Shown in pieces: positions 25,136 through 34,364 of a stretch of DNA of 53,324 nucleotides. How positions within the stretch are numbered: the first letter of the stretch is position 1; each line of letters opens with the position of its first letter. The notes under the pieces are model-generated. The model made no database searches. It saw nothing but the letters and a program-made list of their open reading frames with translations, and was not told the DNA's origin. The position numbers and the translations under genes were made by a program. This DNA is from PNNG01 sp964577055 (GTDB lineage Bacteria > Bacteroidota > Bacteroidia > UBA7662), in contig CAZNWC010000016.1 in the NCBI GenBank assembly GCA_964577055.1, positions 1-53,324 on the forward strand. Reading direction: 5' to 3'.

Positions 25136-26430
25136 GAATTGTTGGTTTTAGGGTCGAATTCAGGTTTCAAACTGATCAATGCAATGGCCAACATGCCCAA
25201 ACCCATGGGTGCATTGATAAAAGGATTCAAAAACGATATGGCAAACATAAATGCCGCGGCCATGAAAAACACAAAGGCGTCTTCTTCAAAGGGAATTTGC
25301 TTCAAACTCCTGCCCAAACGGCGGTAAAATCCACGCCACAAGGTGTAAAACAGTCCAAACCACACAGTCAAGCCCATGATGCCTTGCTTGTGGAAGATTT
25401 CTAGGTAGCTGATTTCCATATGCACTTGCCGCGATTCAGTGCCTTTGCCCAAACCATTTCCAATGAGTATGGAAGTAGGAGAAGCAGCATCAATGACTTC
25501 ACCTACCTGAATAATACGGTCAATGATTGATGATTCGCGGTCTTCAAAACCCTGCGAAAACATATTGCCCAGCTTACGCTGCCAGTCTTTGAGCGGCTTG
25601 CGTTTGTAGGTTTCGCGACTGTTTTTTTGGAATTCAGCCAGCTCTGGGAAATTTTGGTTTGGCACTTGACTAACGTAAAGCCCAACACTCACAAGCGAGG
25701 TCAACATCAATACCACTGCTAACCAGCTAACCACATTTTTAGGATTGTAAAAAATGGTGTAAAGTAAATGAATGCCAAAAATAATCAACCAAAAGCCCCT
25801 GGTGAAGGTGAGCAACATGGCCAAATAAATGAGGAATACCCAAATAAACTTGCGGTAATAGGTCTTTTCTTGCAACCAAAAGAAGATGCCAATGGGTAAA
25901 AAGACAAAACCTTTATAGAAAAAGCCTAAGTTTCCTCTGAAACTCAATTCTTCGGTTGATAGTGCCCATAAATACATGCCCCAACCATATATGATGCCGG
26001 CTTTCCAAAGTATCAGAACCAGCAAATAAGCAACTGCCAATAGGGCCGAACTCCAGCGAAAGCACGACTTTACGATGTCTAAACGTTCTCCGCTATCAAT
26101 GATTTGGGCATAAAAGAGCAAATTGGCCCAGTACAACAATGGCTTTACATCTGTGAATATGGCGCCAATAGGTGCATTATTGAGCCAACCGATGCCAGCC
26201 GATATTGCCGTTAGTCCAGCCAAGGCGCCAAACAATTTCCAGGTATAGCTGTCGGGACGCCAACTGCCACGCAAAACCGACCACCAAAGCACAGCTTGCG
26301 TTGCACCAAAAAGATACATTCTAAGCGTGAGTGGACCAATTTCAAACAATCGCCCTCCTCCTCCCACTAGCAATTCGGTGAGACTGATAACAAACAGAAC
26401 GACCTTCCAGTCGGTGGTAGTTTTCTTCAA
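25132..26430 (-). CDS. O-antigen polymerase/ligase-like membrane protein
   Basis: About 432 residues with ten or more hydrophobic helices and a large loop at about 270-340 (QNFPELAEFQKNSRETYKRK), the topology of Wzy polymerases and WaaL ligases. Conserved points for the ligase-like group include the GNGLGKG segment in the loop and a following EISYLEIFHKQGIMG. I choose the TTG at 26430, which overlaps the upstream stop as TTGA, because the ATG at 26529 would overlap the upstream gene by 103 bases and adds a non-hydrophobic tail. It sits in the middle of a glycosyltransferase operon with a flippase, so polymerisation or ligation of the glycan is the natural role. Confidence 0.82.
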   Translation of the reverse strand: MKKTTTDWKVVLFVISLTELLVGGGGRLFEIGPLTLRMYLFGATQAVLWWSVLRGSWRPDSYTWKLFGALAGLTAISAGIGWLNNAPIGAIFTDVKPLLYWANLLFYAQIIDSGERLDIVKSCFRWSSALLAVAYLLVLILWKAGIIYGWGMYLWALSTEELSFRGNLGFFYKGFVFLPIGIFFWLQEKTYYRKFIWVFLIYLAMLLTFTRGFWLIIFGIHLLYTIFYNPKNVVSWLAVVLMLTSLVSVGLYVSQVPNQNFPELAEFQKNSRETYKRKPLKDWQRKLGNMFSQGFEDRESSIIDRIIQVGEVIDAASPTSILIGNGLGKGTESRQVHMEISYLEIFHKQGIMGLTVWFGLFYTLWRGFYRRLGRSLKQIPFEEDAFVFFMAAAFMFAISFLNPFINAPMGLGMLAIALISLKPEFDPKTNNS

Positions 26431-27248
26431 GGCGTTGGAAATTCTCGCCAAAATACGCGAAAAAACTGAAGTCGGCGGTACCTTACGCTCAACAGCAGCG
26501 CCCGCCAGGCAGCCCAAAACCAAAGCCATCCCCTGGGGCCGCCAGTTCGTGCAAAAGCCGCAGCATCGCGACAGTAATACCCAAATCGTTGAACGCGTTG
26601 CTTGAACTGGGCCTTTTCTATGCCCGAAAGGCTGTGGGTGAGTTCAAAATTGGCAAGTATTGCTGTGCGATTGCGCTTTTGGAACTTGTGCAAAAAGGCG
26701 AAATCGCTGAAATCGAGTTGCACTGTTGGTTCATGGCCTCCTGCTTCCAGGTAAGCATCGCGTCTGATGAGCATTCCGGCATTGATAGGCGCATTTTGCT
26801 CCAATGCAAACGCGCCTTCCTTCATGGGCGTATTCAACCAACCCCTGTGCCAGCGGTATTTGGCCGGCGACATCCATTTTTTTCCTGCTGGCACAGCAGG
26901 TACCAACAATGTCGCATTCGGAAATTTCTGAAGTGCTGCAGTATATTGCTCAAACCAATCGGCTGGAAATGCACTGTCTTGATCCAAAAGCAACAGCCAA
27001 GTACACCCATGCTGTTGCGCAACTTCGGCACCGCGGCAATAAGCAGCGCTAACTCCAGGATTGGTAGGATGGTGTTCATAACGCACTTCAGCTGCCGGAC
27101 TTCCGCCTGCTGTGGGGCTGTTGTCAACCACCAGCCAATGCATCTCCCTGCCCGCAGCGGTAACCCTCAGGCTCTTCCAACTGCTGCTGTCGACAGCTTT
27201 TTGCTGGTAAACCACCAATACAGCTTGTATATGTGCAGCTTTCAACAT
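26427..27248 (-). CDS. GT2-family glycosyltransferase
   Basis: A 273-residue GT-A enzyme: AVLVVYQQ, WLVVDNSPTAGGS, NPGVSAAYCRGAE and WLLLLDQDSAFPADW with a DQD metal site. The pattern resembles RfbF-like rhamnosyltransferases. The preferred start is ATG 27248, two bases after the upstream stop; the ATG at 27290 would overlap the neighbour. The C-terminal region is helical and basic, possibly membrane-associating. The protein is part of the polysaccharide operon. Confidence 0.85.
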   Translation of the reverse strand: MLKAAHIQAVLVVYQQKAVDSSSWKSLRVTAAGREMHWLVVDNSPTAGGSPAAEVRYEHHPTNPGVSAAYCRGAEVAQQHGCTWLLLLDQDSAFPADWFEQYTAALQKFPNATLLVPAVPAGKKWMSPAKYRWHRGWLNTPMKEGAFALEQNAPINAGMLIRRDAYLEAGGHEPTVQLDFSDFAFLHKFQKRNRTAILANFELTHSLSGIEKAQFKQRVQRFGYYCRDAAAFARTGGPRGWLWFWAAWRALLLSVRYRRLQFFRVFWREFPTP

Positions 27249-27250
27249 GG

Positions 27251-28144
27251 TTAGAGGTGCAGGTAATTTCTTATTTGCCAATAGGCCCACCGCAATCCCG
27301 ATATTTTGGCCAAGGGCCGGCTCAAAAGTTTTTGGGCGGCATCGAATTCACGTGCCAACACCAACTGACTGGCTTGTCCAACCAGTTGCCTGCTGAGGTA
27401 CTGATACAGGGTTCTTTGACGCTCAAAAGGCAAATGCCGACCCGCTTTTTCAAGCCTTGCAATAAAAGGCCACTCTTTGCTTTCCACTTTTGCCTTGGTG
27501 GCCATGTCGGGAGCATCCTGGTAGTAAAAGGCCATGATAGTCGGGTCAAAAGCAACAGGATATTTCAGGGCAATGCGTGCCCACAAATCCTGGTCTTCGC
27601 CAATGCGCTCACCTTCGGCAAAATTGCCTACCGACTCCAATACCGATACTGGTAGCACCACCGAAGAAGCCGTAGCTACCATATCGCCTTGGCGTACTAC
27701 ATCAAAATAGTCGGGGAGCAGTCCTGCGCGAAAGCCTTCCAATCCACGATGGACTGGCGCTTTGTCGCCTACGACATAGCGGAATGTATATCCGGATGCA
27801 TACCAACCTGCTTCAGGAAATTGCAGAATAAGGGCGTGCATAGCGGCCAAAAAGCCTGGAGCCCAGGCATCGTCGGCATCGAGCAAAGCAATGTGGCTGC
27901 CCGTAGCGGCCTTGATACCGGCATTTCGTGCTGCCGACACGCCCATATTGGCCTGCTCAATCAAGCTGATGCGGCTGTCTTGAAATGCCTTTACCCTATC
28001 GGCGCTGTCATCGGTACTGCCGTTATCAACCACAATGATTTCATGTGCCGGTAACTGCTGGTTCAAGACGCTTGCAAGCGTTCGTTCGATGGTGGCCGCC
28101 TTATTGTAGAGCGGAATTACGATCGAAAAGCGGACTTCAGACAT
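27251..28144 (-). CDS. GT2-family glycosyltransferase
   Basis: A 297-residue enzyme with an N-terminal GT-A domain (FSIVIPLYNKAATIERTLAS, IIVVDNGSTDDS, ARNAGIKAATG, ALLDADDAWAPGF) and the acceptor-side GEDQDLWARIALKYPV. The last 70 residues are helical. The gene start overlaps the end of the upstream glycosyltransferase gene by eight bases. It is the typical chain-elongating enzyme of surface glycan loci; donor and acceptor are unknown. Confidence 0.88.
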   Translation of the reverse strand: MSEVRFSIVIPLYNKAATIERTLASVLNQQLPAHEIIVVDNGSTDDSADRVKAFQDSRISLIEQANMGVSAARNAGIKAATGSHIALLDADDAWAPGFLAAMHALILQFPEAGWYASGYTFRYVVGDKAPVHRGLEGFRAGLLPDYFDVVRQGDMVATASSVVLPVSVLESVGNFAEGERIGEDQDLWARIALKYPVAFDPTIMAFYYQDAPDMATKAKVESKEWPFIARLEKAGRHLPFERQRTLYQYLSRQLVGQASQLVLAREFDAAQKLLSRPLAKISGLRWAYWQIRNYLHL

Positions 28145-29015
28145 TCCACACCTCCTTTGCGGCTTGACGGTAATGGCTGCCTTTGCCCATCAACCAGCGG
28201 CTGCCGTAAAACAGGCTGAGCAACACCCGGCAATACACCGAAGCCCAATGCCCATATACTTTTTGATAGTACAGGACCCTGCTTTTTTCAAATATTTTGA
28301 TTTTCTCTATCCCTGTTTTATGGTCGCTTGTACCTACATGATGCAGCAAAGTAGGCGCCGGTAAAAGCACCCGTTTGAGTCCAAGTTGCTGAAGTCGGTA
28401 TTGCCATTCGGTTTCCTCATAATACAAGAAGAATTCAGGGTCAAATCCGCCTGTTACTGCCCAATATCGCCTGGGTACAAACAAATCGGCGCCAGATATA
28501 TAATCTACTTCACTGTATGTTGGGTGCCATTTTTTGCGCAAACGATGGGGGAATACCCTGCCCGGCAGTAACAGTTCAAGGGTAATGCTGAGCAAGCCCG
28601 GGAAATTGCCCGCAGTTACTTCGGGTTGGCCGGTGGCATTCACCACCGGAAAGCCCGCCACGCCAACGCCAACGGCCTCGTCCGAACTAAAAAAGGCCAA
28701 TCCAGTGCCCATGAGGTCGCCATGGATTTCGGTGTCGGGATTTAAAAAAAACAGGTACTGCCCTTTGGCTGCTGCTGCACCCAGATTATTGGCCCTTCCA
28801 AAGCCCAAATTGCTTCCCGCTTGGATGTAATGAACCCAAGGATAATGTGCATCGAGCCAGTCCTTAACCCCGTCGGTGGATGCATTATCCACCACCAAAA
28901 CTTCATCGCGTCCTTTTTGCAGATAAGTCACCAGGTGCTCCATGCAAGGTTTGAGTACCTCGAGGTTGTTGTAAACTACCAAGATAATGCTGATTTGGGG
29001 GTAGGGGTAGTTCAT
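28137..29015 (-). CDS. GT2-family glycosyltransferase, WbbL-like
   Basis: A 292-residue enzyme: ISIILVVYNNLEVLKPCMEH, VLVVDNASTDGV, NLGFGRANNLGAAAAKG and FFLNPDTEI (DxD analogue). GADLFVPRRYWAVTGGFDPE and FFLYYEETEWQYRL are the acceptor and catalytic block of WbbL-type rhamnosyltransferases and relatives. ATG 29015 overlaps the flippase stop (ATGA); the longer frame to 29087 lies inside the flippase gene. It is probably among the first sugar-adding enzymes of the operon by gene order. Confidence 0.87.
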   Translation of the reverse strand: MNYPYPQISIILVVYNNLEVLKPCMEHLVTYLQKGRDEVLVVDNASTDGVKDWLDAHYPWVHYIQAGSNLGFGRANNLGAAAAKGQYLFFLNPDTEIHGDLMGTGLAFFSSDEAVGVGVAGFPVVNATGQPEVTAGNFPGLLSITLELLLPGRVFPHRLRKKWHPTYSEVDYISGADLFVPRRYWAVTGGFDPEFFLYYEETEWQYRLQQLGLKRVLLPAPTLLHHVGTSDHKTGIEKIKIFEKSRVLYYQKVYGHWASVYCRVLLSLFYGSRWLMGKGSHYRQAAKEVWNV

Positions 29016-30313
29016 ATGCGTTTCCTCCACAAGGATAGGGAACGATAACGCCATTCGGTGCCCAAAAGTAAGCCAGCGGCAATACAAGCCTCGGCCAAAA
29101 CCACCGAGATGCCAGTACCCAAGGCTCCGAGTGGAGGGGCCAGGATCAAATTGCTGCCAATACCGAGCGCTGCTGCCAAGAGCAGTACACGTGCATACCA
29201 GGCCTGATGATGATGTGCCAAAAGCAACTGATAAGGCGCCAGATTAATAGCAACTAGGAGCGGAATGGGTGCCATCCAGTGCAAAAGCTGAACTGCTTCA
29301 GGCATGGCCTCGCCTGTAACCAGGTACAGCAGGGGTTGCGCCAACAGTGCCATGGTCAATGCCCCAAAACCAACCGCAGGCAAGAGCAAACGTTGTATTT
29401 TCTGCAAAAAAACCTGTAAGGCCGAAGTATCCTGAGAAGCCATTTGACTTACCCGCGGAAAAATTACGGCAAACAAGCTGCTGAGCCCCAAACGAAAAGC
29501 CAAGATGAGTTTTTCAACCGCAGCATAAACGCCTAAGGCCCTGTCGCCAGCGAAAAATCCAAGAATGAGCAGGGCACTGTGGGTGTACAATGTGATGCTG
29601 AACGAACTGATAAAAACAGACCAACCTTGTGTAAGGCTCTCTTGTATGGCGCTCCAACCAGGCCAGGCGTAGCGCAAGCCATACCGCTTTTTTACCCACC
29701 ACAAACCCAGCAGACCGGTTGCAAAGGCTGTGCCCGCATTTAACATGGCTACCAACAATACATCATCAGGTTCGTGTACCAACAAGACCACCAAGAGGGC
29801 ATAACTTGCCCGGTTCACAAGATTAAACCATGCCAGAGGCCCAAAAGCCTCCATCCCTTGCAGCAGCCATGTGGGCAGCAGCATATTGGCAGGAATCAAC
29901 AAAAAGCTGGCTGCAAGTATATACCGGAGTTCCCACCATTTGGGGATCAAAGAGGTACAAACCAAAAGCACCAACCCAAGTGCCAACATCAACATGCATT
30001 GCAAAGTCCATTTGGTGCTGAAAAGCTCAGAAAGTTTTGCTGGTGTTTGCCTGTGAACGGCTACATCGCGGGTGCCAGTGAGGGTGAGGCCATAGTCAAC
30101 AATCACTACCCCAAAGTGAACAATCGCCAGGGCGTAATTCAAACGGCCAAATGGCGCTATGCCCAGCGCGCGAATCAGGTATGGGAGCACAGCCAACGGC
30201 AGCAAAACTTGTATAGCCTGCACCATCGACATCGAGAAAAGATGTTTGAGCAATCGGCTTTGTATCCAGGGAGGTAGTGGCAATGCTGAGGTTTTCGATT
30301 GCAAACTTATCAT
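29012..30313 (-). CDS. Wzx-type polysaccharide flippase
   Basis: A 433-residue membrane protein with about 12-14 hydrophobic helices and the MATE/MOP-fold pattern of O-antigen flippases. The first helix starts after SRLLKHLFSMSMVQA, with LIRALGIAPFGRLNYA and DYGLTLTGTRDVA in the first repeat, and RALGVYAAVEKLILAFR in the second. It is the promoter-proximal gene of the seven-gene minus-strand operon and would move lipid-linked glycan units across the inner membrane. No clear -7 element is visible immediately upstream. Confidence 0.88.
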   Translation of the reverse strand: MISLQSKTSALPLPPWIQSRLLKHLFSMSMVQAIQVLLPLAVLPYLIRALGIAPFGRLNYALAIVHFGVVIVDYGLTLTGTRDVAVHRQTPAKLSELFSTKWTLQCMLMLALGLVLLVCTSLIPKWWELRYILAASFLLIPANMLLPTWLLQGMEAFGPLAWFNLVNRASYALLVVLLVHEPDDVLLVAMLNAGTAFATGLLGLWWVKKRYGLRYAWPGWSAIQESLTQGWSVFISSFSITLYTHSALLILGFFAGDRALGVYAAVEKLILAFRLGLSSLFAVIFPRVSQMASQDTSALQVFLQKIQRLLLPAVGFGALTMALLAQPLLYLVTGEAMPEAVQLLHWMAPIPLLVAINLAPYQLLLAHHHQAWYARVLLLAAALGIGSNLILAPPLGALGTGISVVLAEACIAAGLLLGTEWRYRSLSLWRKRI

Positions 30314-30407
30314 TTTTTCTGGCGATGACCGGTAAGGACTCAGCCTCCCACGATACTTTGACTTTCAGCGATGCGCGTAGCCGTATTTTGTACTATTTTC
30401 GTAGCCT

Positions 30408-30878
30408 ATGGATGTAGCCCTCATGGTTTTAGCCTTTGCGCTGGTGCTGGCTGGTATTGCGGGAAGCTTTTTGCCAGTTTTGCCCGGACCCCCACTTGCC
30501 TTTTTGGGGCTTGCAGTCTTGTGGTTTTCATCGGCCTACCAACCCGATCCTCAGCAACTGGGCATACACCTTGCAGCTGCTTCGGCCATAACCGCCCTCG
30601 ACTATTACGTGCCCATTTGGGGCACCAAAAGGTTTGGCGGCACAAAAGCAGGCAGCCGGGGAGCTACCATCGGCTTGCTTATTGGCCTGTTTTTAGGACC
30701 AATGGGTATTGTATTTGGTCCTTTTGTTGGTGCCCTCCTGGGTGAGCTCAGTGCGGGGTCTCCCCAAAATCAAGCCGTGAAGGCCGCATTCGGGGCTTTT
30801 TTAGGTTTCGTTGCAGGAGTATTGATGAAATTGGCATATGGGTTGGTAGTGCTTTATCAGCTTTTTCAATTACTTTAG
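30408..30878 (+). CDS. DUF456 membrane protein
   Basis: A 156-residue inner-membrane protein with four or five helices. The signature is two glycine-rich half repeats: AGIAGSFLPVLPGPPLAFLG and GLFLGPMGIVFGPFVGALLGEL. DYYVPIWGTKRFGGTKAGSRG lies between them. This is the DUF456 family, resembling glycine-zipper membrane proteins; function is unknown. It starts 94 bases from the divergent flippase gene, with TATTTTCG (one mismatch to TAnnTTTG) just upstream. Confidence 0.87.
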   Translation: MDVALMVLAFALVLAGIAGSFLPVLPGPPLAFLGLAVLWFSSAYQPDPQQLGIHLAAASAITALDYYVPIWGTKRFGGTKAGSRGATIGLLIGLFLGPMGIVFGPFVGALLGELSAGSPQNQAVKAAFGAFLGFVAGVLMKLAYGLVVLYQLFQLL

Positions 30879-30909
30879 ATTTTTTGGTACAATCCTTGTC
30901 ATGGCCGTA

Positions 30910-30941
30910 TTGCCCCAATGAACCCCCTTATGCTAATTTTG
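30910..30941 (+). promoter_or_regulatory. Promoter of the lipoprotein cassette
   Basis: TTG (30910-30912), a 21-base spacer and TAATTTTG (30934-30941) match the Bacteroidota -33/-7 promoter. The ATG follows eight bases later at 30950. Confidence 0.65.
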
Positions 30942-30949
30942 GTCTCGCC

Positions 30950-32347
30950 ATGAAAGCTTTATATATCATCAGTATTTTCCTTGGTTTTACCCTATTGTCG
31001 GCCTGCTCACCAAGCCGTACATACACTAAAAAAGCCGTAAAAATGGCAGAAGCGGGCTTGCACGACGAAGCCAGTCTTTTGTATATGCAAGCACTTGGCC
31101 ACGACCGTACCCATGTAGATGCCCGAATAGGGCTCAAGGCTTCCGGACAAACGGCCTTAAATGCCTACCTCGATCGCTTTTTTCGGGCACATGGCCAGCA
31201 ACAATACAAAGAGTCGGTGTACGCTTACCGCAAAGCAGAAGGCTTTTACAACGATGTGAGCGCCTTCAATATTGAACTTGAATTTCCACCTTACTACAAA
31301 CAGTATTACGAAGAGGACCTTGAGGCATACTTGAACCAGTTGTATGCAGAAGGCACCGAGCTCATGGCTGCACAACGCTTCAAAGATTCTGAAAGCCGGT
31401 TCAGAGAGATCAATACGCTAAAACCAGGCTATAAAGATGTGAGCAATCTGAAGAAGATGTCGATCATCATTCCAGCTTATGAAGCGGGCAAACAGCAATT
31501 CGAAGCCGGGAATTATCGAAAGGCTTATGGGCAGTTTGAGGAGGTCTTCAAGCTCGATCCACAATTCAAAGATGTGGCAGAATTGCGGCGTGTTTCCAAA
31601 GAAAGAGCCACACTCACAGTAGCTGTCATGCCCTTTGAAAACAGCAATGCATATTCTTTCAGCACCAATATTACCAGCTTTATCATCAGCGATTTGGCAC
31701 GAGCCAACAATGAGTTTATTGTGTTAATCGACCGTGAGCACACCGAAAAAATCATTCGAGAGCAGAAAATCAGCTTGCAGTTCGATGAAAAGAGCAATAC
31801 AGCCTTGCGTGCAGGTGAATTGATGGGGGCTCGTTTGATCCTCACTGGCAGGGTGCTCGACATGGGCATTCAAAATCCAAACATGCGTTCGCAAGAGCGC
31901 ACTGGCTACGAATCCTACCAAGAAAAGGTGTACAATGTTGAAAAGAAGCGGATGGAAAACGTTACGCGCTACCGCAAAGTAATGTACACCGAATTCAGCG
32001 GCAGCAGCGGGGTTCGCATGAAAATCCAATACCAGCTCATTTCAGCAGAAACCGGAACCATCTTGCTTTCCGACGTATTTGAGGCCAATGAAGCCGATGA
32101 AGTGCGCTATATCAGTTATGAGGGCAACGCCCGTAATCTTTTTGCCGGAACCTGGCGTTCACGCAATGAACCTCATCCAAGCGACAGGGTGTACACCTCC
32201 TTCAGCCAAAAACAAGAAGTGGATCAGATGCTTAAAGGCAAACGGGATTTCCGCCCCATGAACGATATGCTGGTAGATTTGCAAGCAGGTTTGAGCGGAC
32301 GGGTTGCCAATCAAATACTTCAATACGAAATCCAAAGAGCCCAATGA
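30950..32347 (+). CDS. CsgG-like lipoprotein with TPR-like N-terminal half
   Basis: A 465-residue lipoprotein (signal ending LLSAC, C19). Residues 30-215 are helical repeats (GLHDEASLLYMQALG, FEAGNYRKAYGQFEEVFKLD) resembling TPRs. From about 220 the sequence VAVMPFENSN, then FIISDLARANNEFIVLIDRE and GELMGARLILTGRVLDMG, follows the CsgG/curli-secretion fold, in which a nucleotide-binding-like alpha/beta domain oligomerises under the outer membrane. It is the first of three lipoprotein genes; the next start overlaps its stop as ATGA. Whether it forms a pore, as CsgG does, or acts as a LpoB-like cofactor cannot be told. I prefer ATG 30950 to an upstream in-frame start because it yields the lipobox and sits behind the promoter. 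Confidence 0.82.
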   Translation: MKALYIISIFLGFTLLSACSPSRTYTKKAVKMAEAGLHDEASLLYMQALGHDRTHVDARIGLKASGQTALNAYLDRFFRAHGQQQYKESVYAYRKAEGFYNDVSAFNIELEFPPYYKQYYEEDLEAYLNQLYAEGTELMAAQRFKDSESRFREINTLKPGYKDVSNLKKMSIIIPAYEAGKQQFEAGNYRKAYGQFEEVFKLDPQFKDVAELRRVSKERATLTVAVMPFENSNAYSFSTNITSFIISDLARANNEFIVLIDREHTEKIIREQKISLQFDEKSNTALRAGELMGARLILTGRVLDMGIQNPNMRSQERTGYESYQEKVYNVEKKRMENVTRYRKVMYTEFSGSSGVRMKIQYQLISAETGTILLSDVFEANEADEVRYISYEGNARNLFAGTWRSRNEPHPSDRVYTSFSQKQEVDQMLKGKRDFRPMNDMLVDLQAGLSGRVANQILQYEIQRAQ

Positions 32348-33723
32348 AAGCACTGATTTTTGTGTTGGGCTTGACCGTGCTCATTGCTTGCAGTCCGAAA
32401 ACCAAGCAAGCTGCTCAGCAGCCCGAGCAACGTCCTGCATGGGTGATGCAGCGGCCCATTGAGCCTGGATATTATGTGGGCATTGGCGTTGTGCGCAAAA
32501 TGGGTGCGGGATTCGATTATCTGGAGCAGGCTAAAAAGAATGCCTTAAATGATCTGGTTTCACAAATCCAGGTAAATGTACAGGCCAACAGCATACAGTC
32601 ACAATTGGAACGTAACAGGGTCTTTAGCGACGAATTCAGGTCCTTTACCCGTTTGTCATCAAACGTGGACATTGAAGATTTTGAAACGGTAGCTACTTGG
32701 CAGAATGAGCAAGAGTATTGGGTATATTATCGACTGTCGGTAGCCGAATATCAGCTGCAAAAGGAAAAGCGGATGCAGCAAGCCATTGCACAGAGCATGG
32801 ATGCATTGGGGCGTGCCGCTGAGGCAGAAAGTGAAGGCAATTTGGTTGGCGCCTATGATTTTTACTTCCGTGCCTTTGAAGCGGTTAAAGCCTATACTGG
32901 CGATCCACTTGCCTATATCGAAGCAGGCCGACAACGGTTTTTAGGCAATGATTTGTTGGAGTCGGTAAATCGTTTGTCGCGGAACATCGCCATCCGGGTA
33001 AATGTATCGAATTTGCAAGTGAAGCCAGGCAGCCCCATCAACCAAGAATTGGTGGTAACGGTCTCACATCCCCGCATCAATGGGAAACCCATTCGTAATT
33101 TTCCGCTAAGCGTGCAATTTACCCAAGGTGCTGGCACAATAGTTGGTAACACCACCACCGATGAAAATGGAGTGTGCAGATTGCGCATTTCAGGCATCAC
33201 TGCACGAGACGCGTTGCAGGAAATCACCATTCTGCCCGACATGCAGATGCTCACCCGCAACGACAAAACCAGACAAATGTGGTTGCAGGTGATCGATCCA
33301 CAAGCGCTGCCGCGTGAAAAAATCATCCTTGAGGTCAGCAAGCCTATGGTATTGTTGCTGGCCGATGAGAAGCAATTTGGGCAAGTGAGAAGCACGTCAG
33401 TGCTTGAAGCTGCCACACGCCAACGCTTGCAACGCGATGGAATCAGGTTTAGCGACAAGCCCGAATCAACAGATTACCGGCTGGTTTTGCAATCAGATGT
33501 TCGTCAAGGTCCGGTGAGTAACGGAATGTATACCGCCCTACTTGATGTGAAGCTGGTCCTCACCGACGCTGCAGGCCAGGAAAAGTACAGCAAAGTACTC
33601 AGCAGTGTACGTGGCGTTCAGCTCGACTTCAATCGGGCGGCAGAGGCGGCATACCGCCGGGCTGCCGAAGATTTGGAGTTAACTGTTTTGCCTGCCATGC
33701 TCCAAGTAATGTATAACTATTAA
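32344..33723 (+). CDS. LPP20-family lipoprotein, large
   Basis: A 459-residue lipoprotein (LTVLIAC, C16). Residues 28-150 have the LPP20 pattern: PAWVMQRPIEPGYYVGIGVV, a helix of AKKNALNDLVSQIQVNV, and a paired strand WVYYRLSVAEYQ. A helical stretch (150-210) is followed by an Ig-like domain (about 225-320, NFPLSVQFTQGAGTI and TDENGVCRLRIS) and a C-terminal alpha/beta domain that resembles the first half of CsgG/LpoB-like proteins (YRLVLQSDVRQG). It is translationally coupled to the CsgG-like gene, implying a shared envelope complex. Confidence 0.82.
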   Translation: MKALIFVLGLTVLIACSPKTKQAAQQPEQRPAWVMQRPIEPGYYVGIGVVRKMGAGFDYLEQAKKNALNDLVSQIQVNVQANSIQSQLERNRVFSDEFRSFTRLSSNVDIEDFETVATWQNEQEYWVYYRLSVAEYQLQKEKRMQQAIAQSMDALGRAAEAESEGNLVGAYDFYFRAFEAVKAYTGDPLAYIEAGRQRFLGNDLLESVNRLSRNIAIRVNVSNLQVKPGSPINQELVVTVSHPRINGKPIRNFPLSVQFTQGAGTIVGNTTTDENGVCRLRISGITARDALQEITILPDMQMLTRNDKTRQMWLQVIDPQALPREKIILEVSKPMVLLLADEKQFGQVRSTSVLEAATRQRLQRDGIRFSDKPESTDYRLVLQSDVRQGPVSNGMYTALLDVKLVLTDAAGQEKYSKVLSSVRGVQLDFNRAAEAAYRRAAEDLELTVLPAMLQVMYNY

Positions 33724-33742
33724 CCTTTAATACTTAATTACC

Positions 33743-34345
33743 ATGAAAAGCAACATCCTCCTCCGCAGCAGCCTTGTTGTAATGGCCTTTGCCCTTGCAT
33801 TGGGAAGTACCTCTTGTAAGTCCAAAAAGAAGGCTGAGCAAGTCATCACTCCCTCTTCTGAAGGTGAAATTGAAGTAAAACTGTACTGTTCAGGTTCAGA
33901 GTATTTCAGCACCAAAGATGCTTTCCGTGCCAATGCCGTTGGTGAGAGCATGGACCAAAACACATCGAAGCGCAAAGCCTTGAATGAGGCCAGAACACAA
34001 TTGGCTTCGTCCATTCAAACCACAATCAAAGCCACTACCGACAATTATGTGAATTCGCGTGAATTCAACAACAAAGAAGAAGTATTGGAGCGATTTGAGT
34101 CCTTAAGCCGTGAAGTAGTAAACCAAGAGCTTAATGGCACCCGCACCATTTGTGAGCGTCTCACCAAAACACCGCAAGGAACATTCAAAACCTACATAGC
34201 CATAGAATTGGCAGCTGAGGACATGTTTAAAAAGGTAAGCGAGCGTTTGAGCAAAGACGAGCGTTTGCGCATCGATTACGATTATGAGAAATTTAAAGAG
34301 ACTTTTGACAAGGAAATGGAAAAGCTTGAAAAAAGCCGTCCTTAA
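33743..34345 (+). CDS. LPP20-like lipoprotein, small
   Basis: A 200-residue lipoprotein with lipobox STSC (C25). The core ALNEARTQLASSIQTTIKAT, TRTICERLTKTPQGTFKTYI and AIELAAEDMF reproduces the LPP20 strand-helix pattern. The last 40 residues are highly charged and helical (DYDYEKFKETFDKEMEKLEK). It is 19 bases after the larger LPP20-like gene and is followed by a strong terminator, so the cassette ends here. Function is unknown; partnership with the other two lipoproteins is inferred from gene order. Confidence 0.82.
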   Translation: MKSNILLRSSLVVMAFALALGSTSCKSKKKAEQVITPSSEGEIEVKLYCSGSEYFSTKDAFRANAVGESMDQNTSKRKALNEARTQLASSIQTTIKATTDNYVNSREFNNKEEVLERFESLSREVVNQELNGTRTICERLTKTPQGTFKTYIAIELAAEDMFKKVSERLSKDERLRIDYDYEKFKETFDKEMEKLEKSRP

Positions 34346-34364
34346 AGAAAATTGCAATTTCTAG

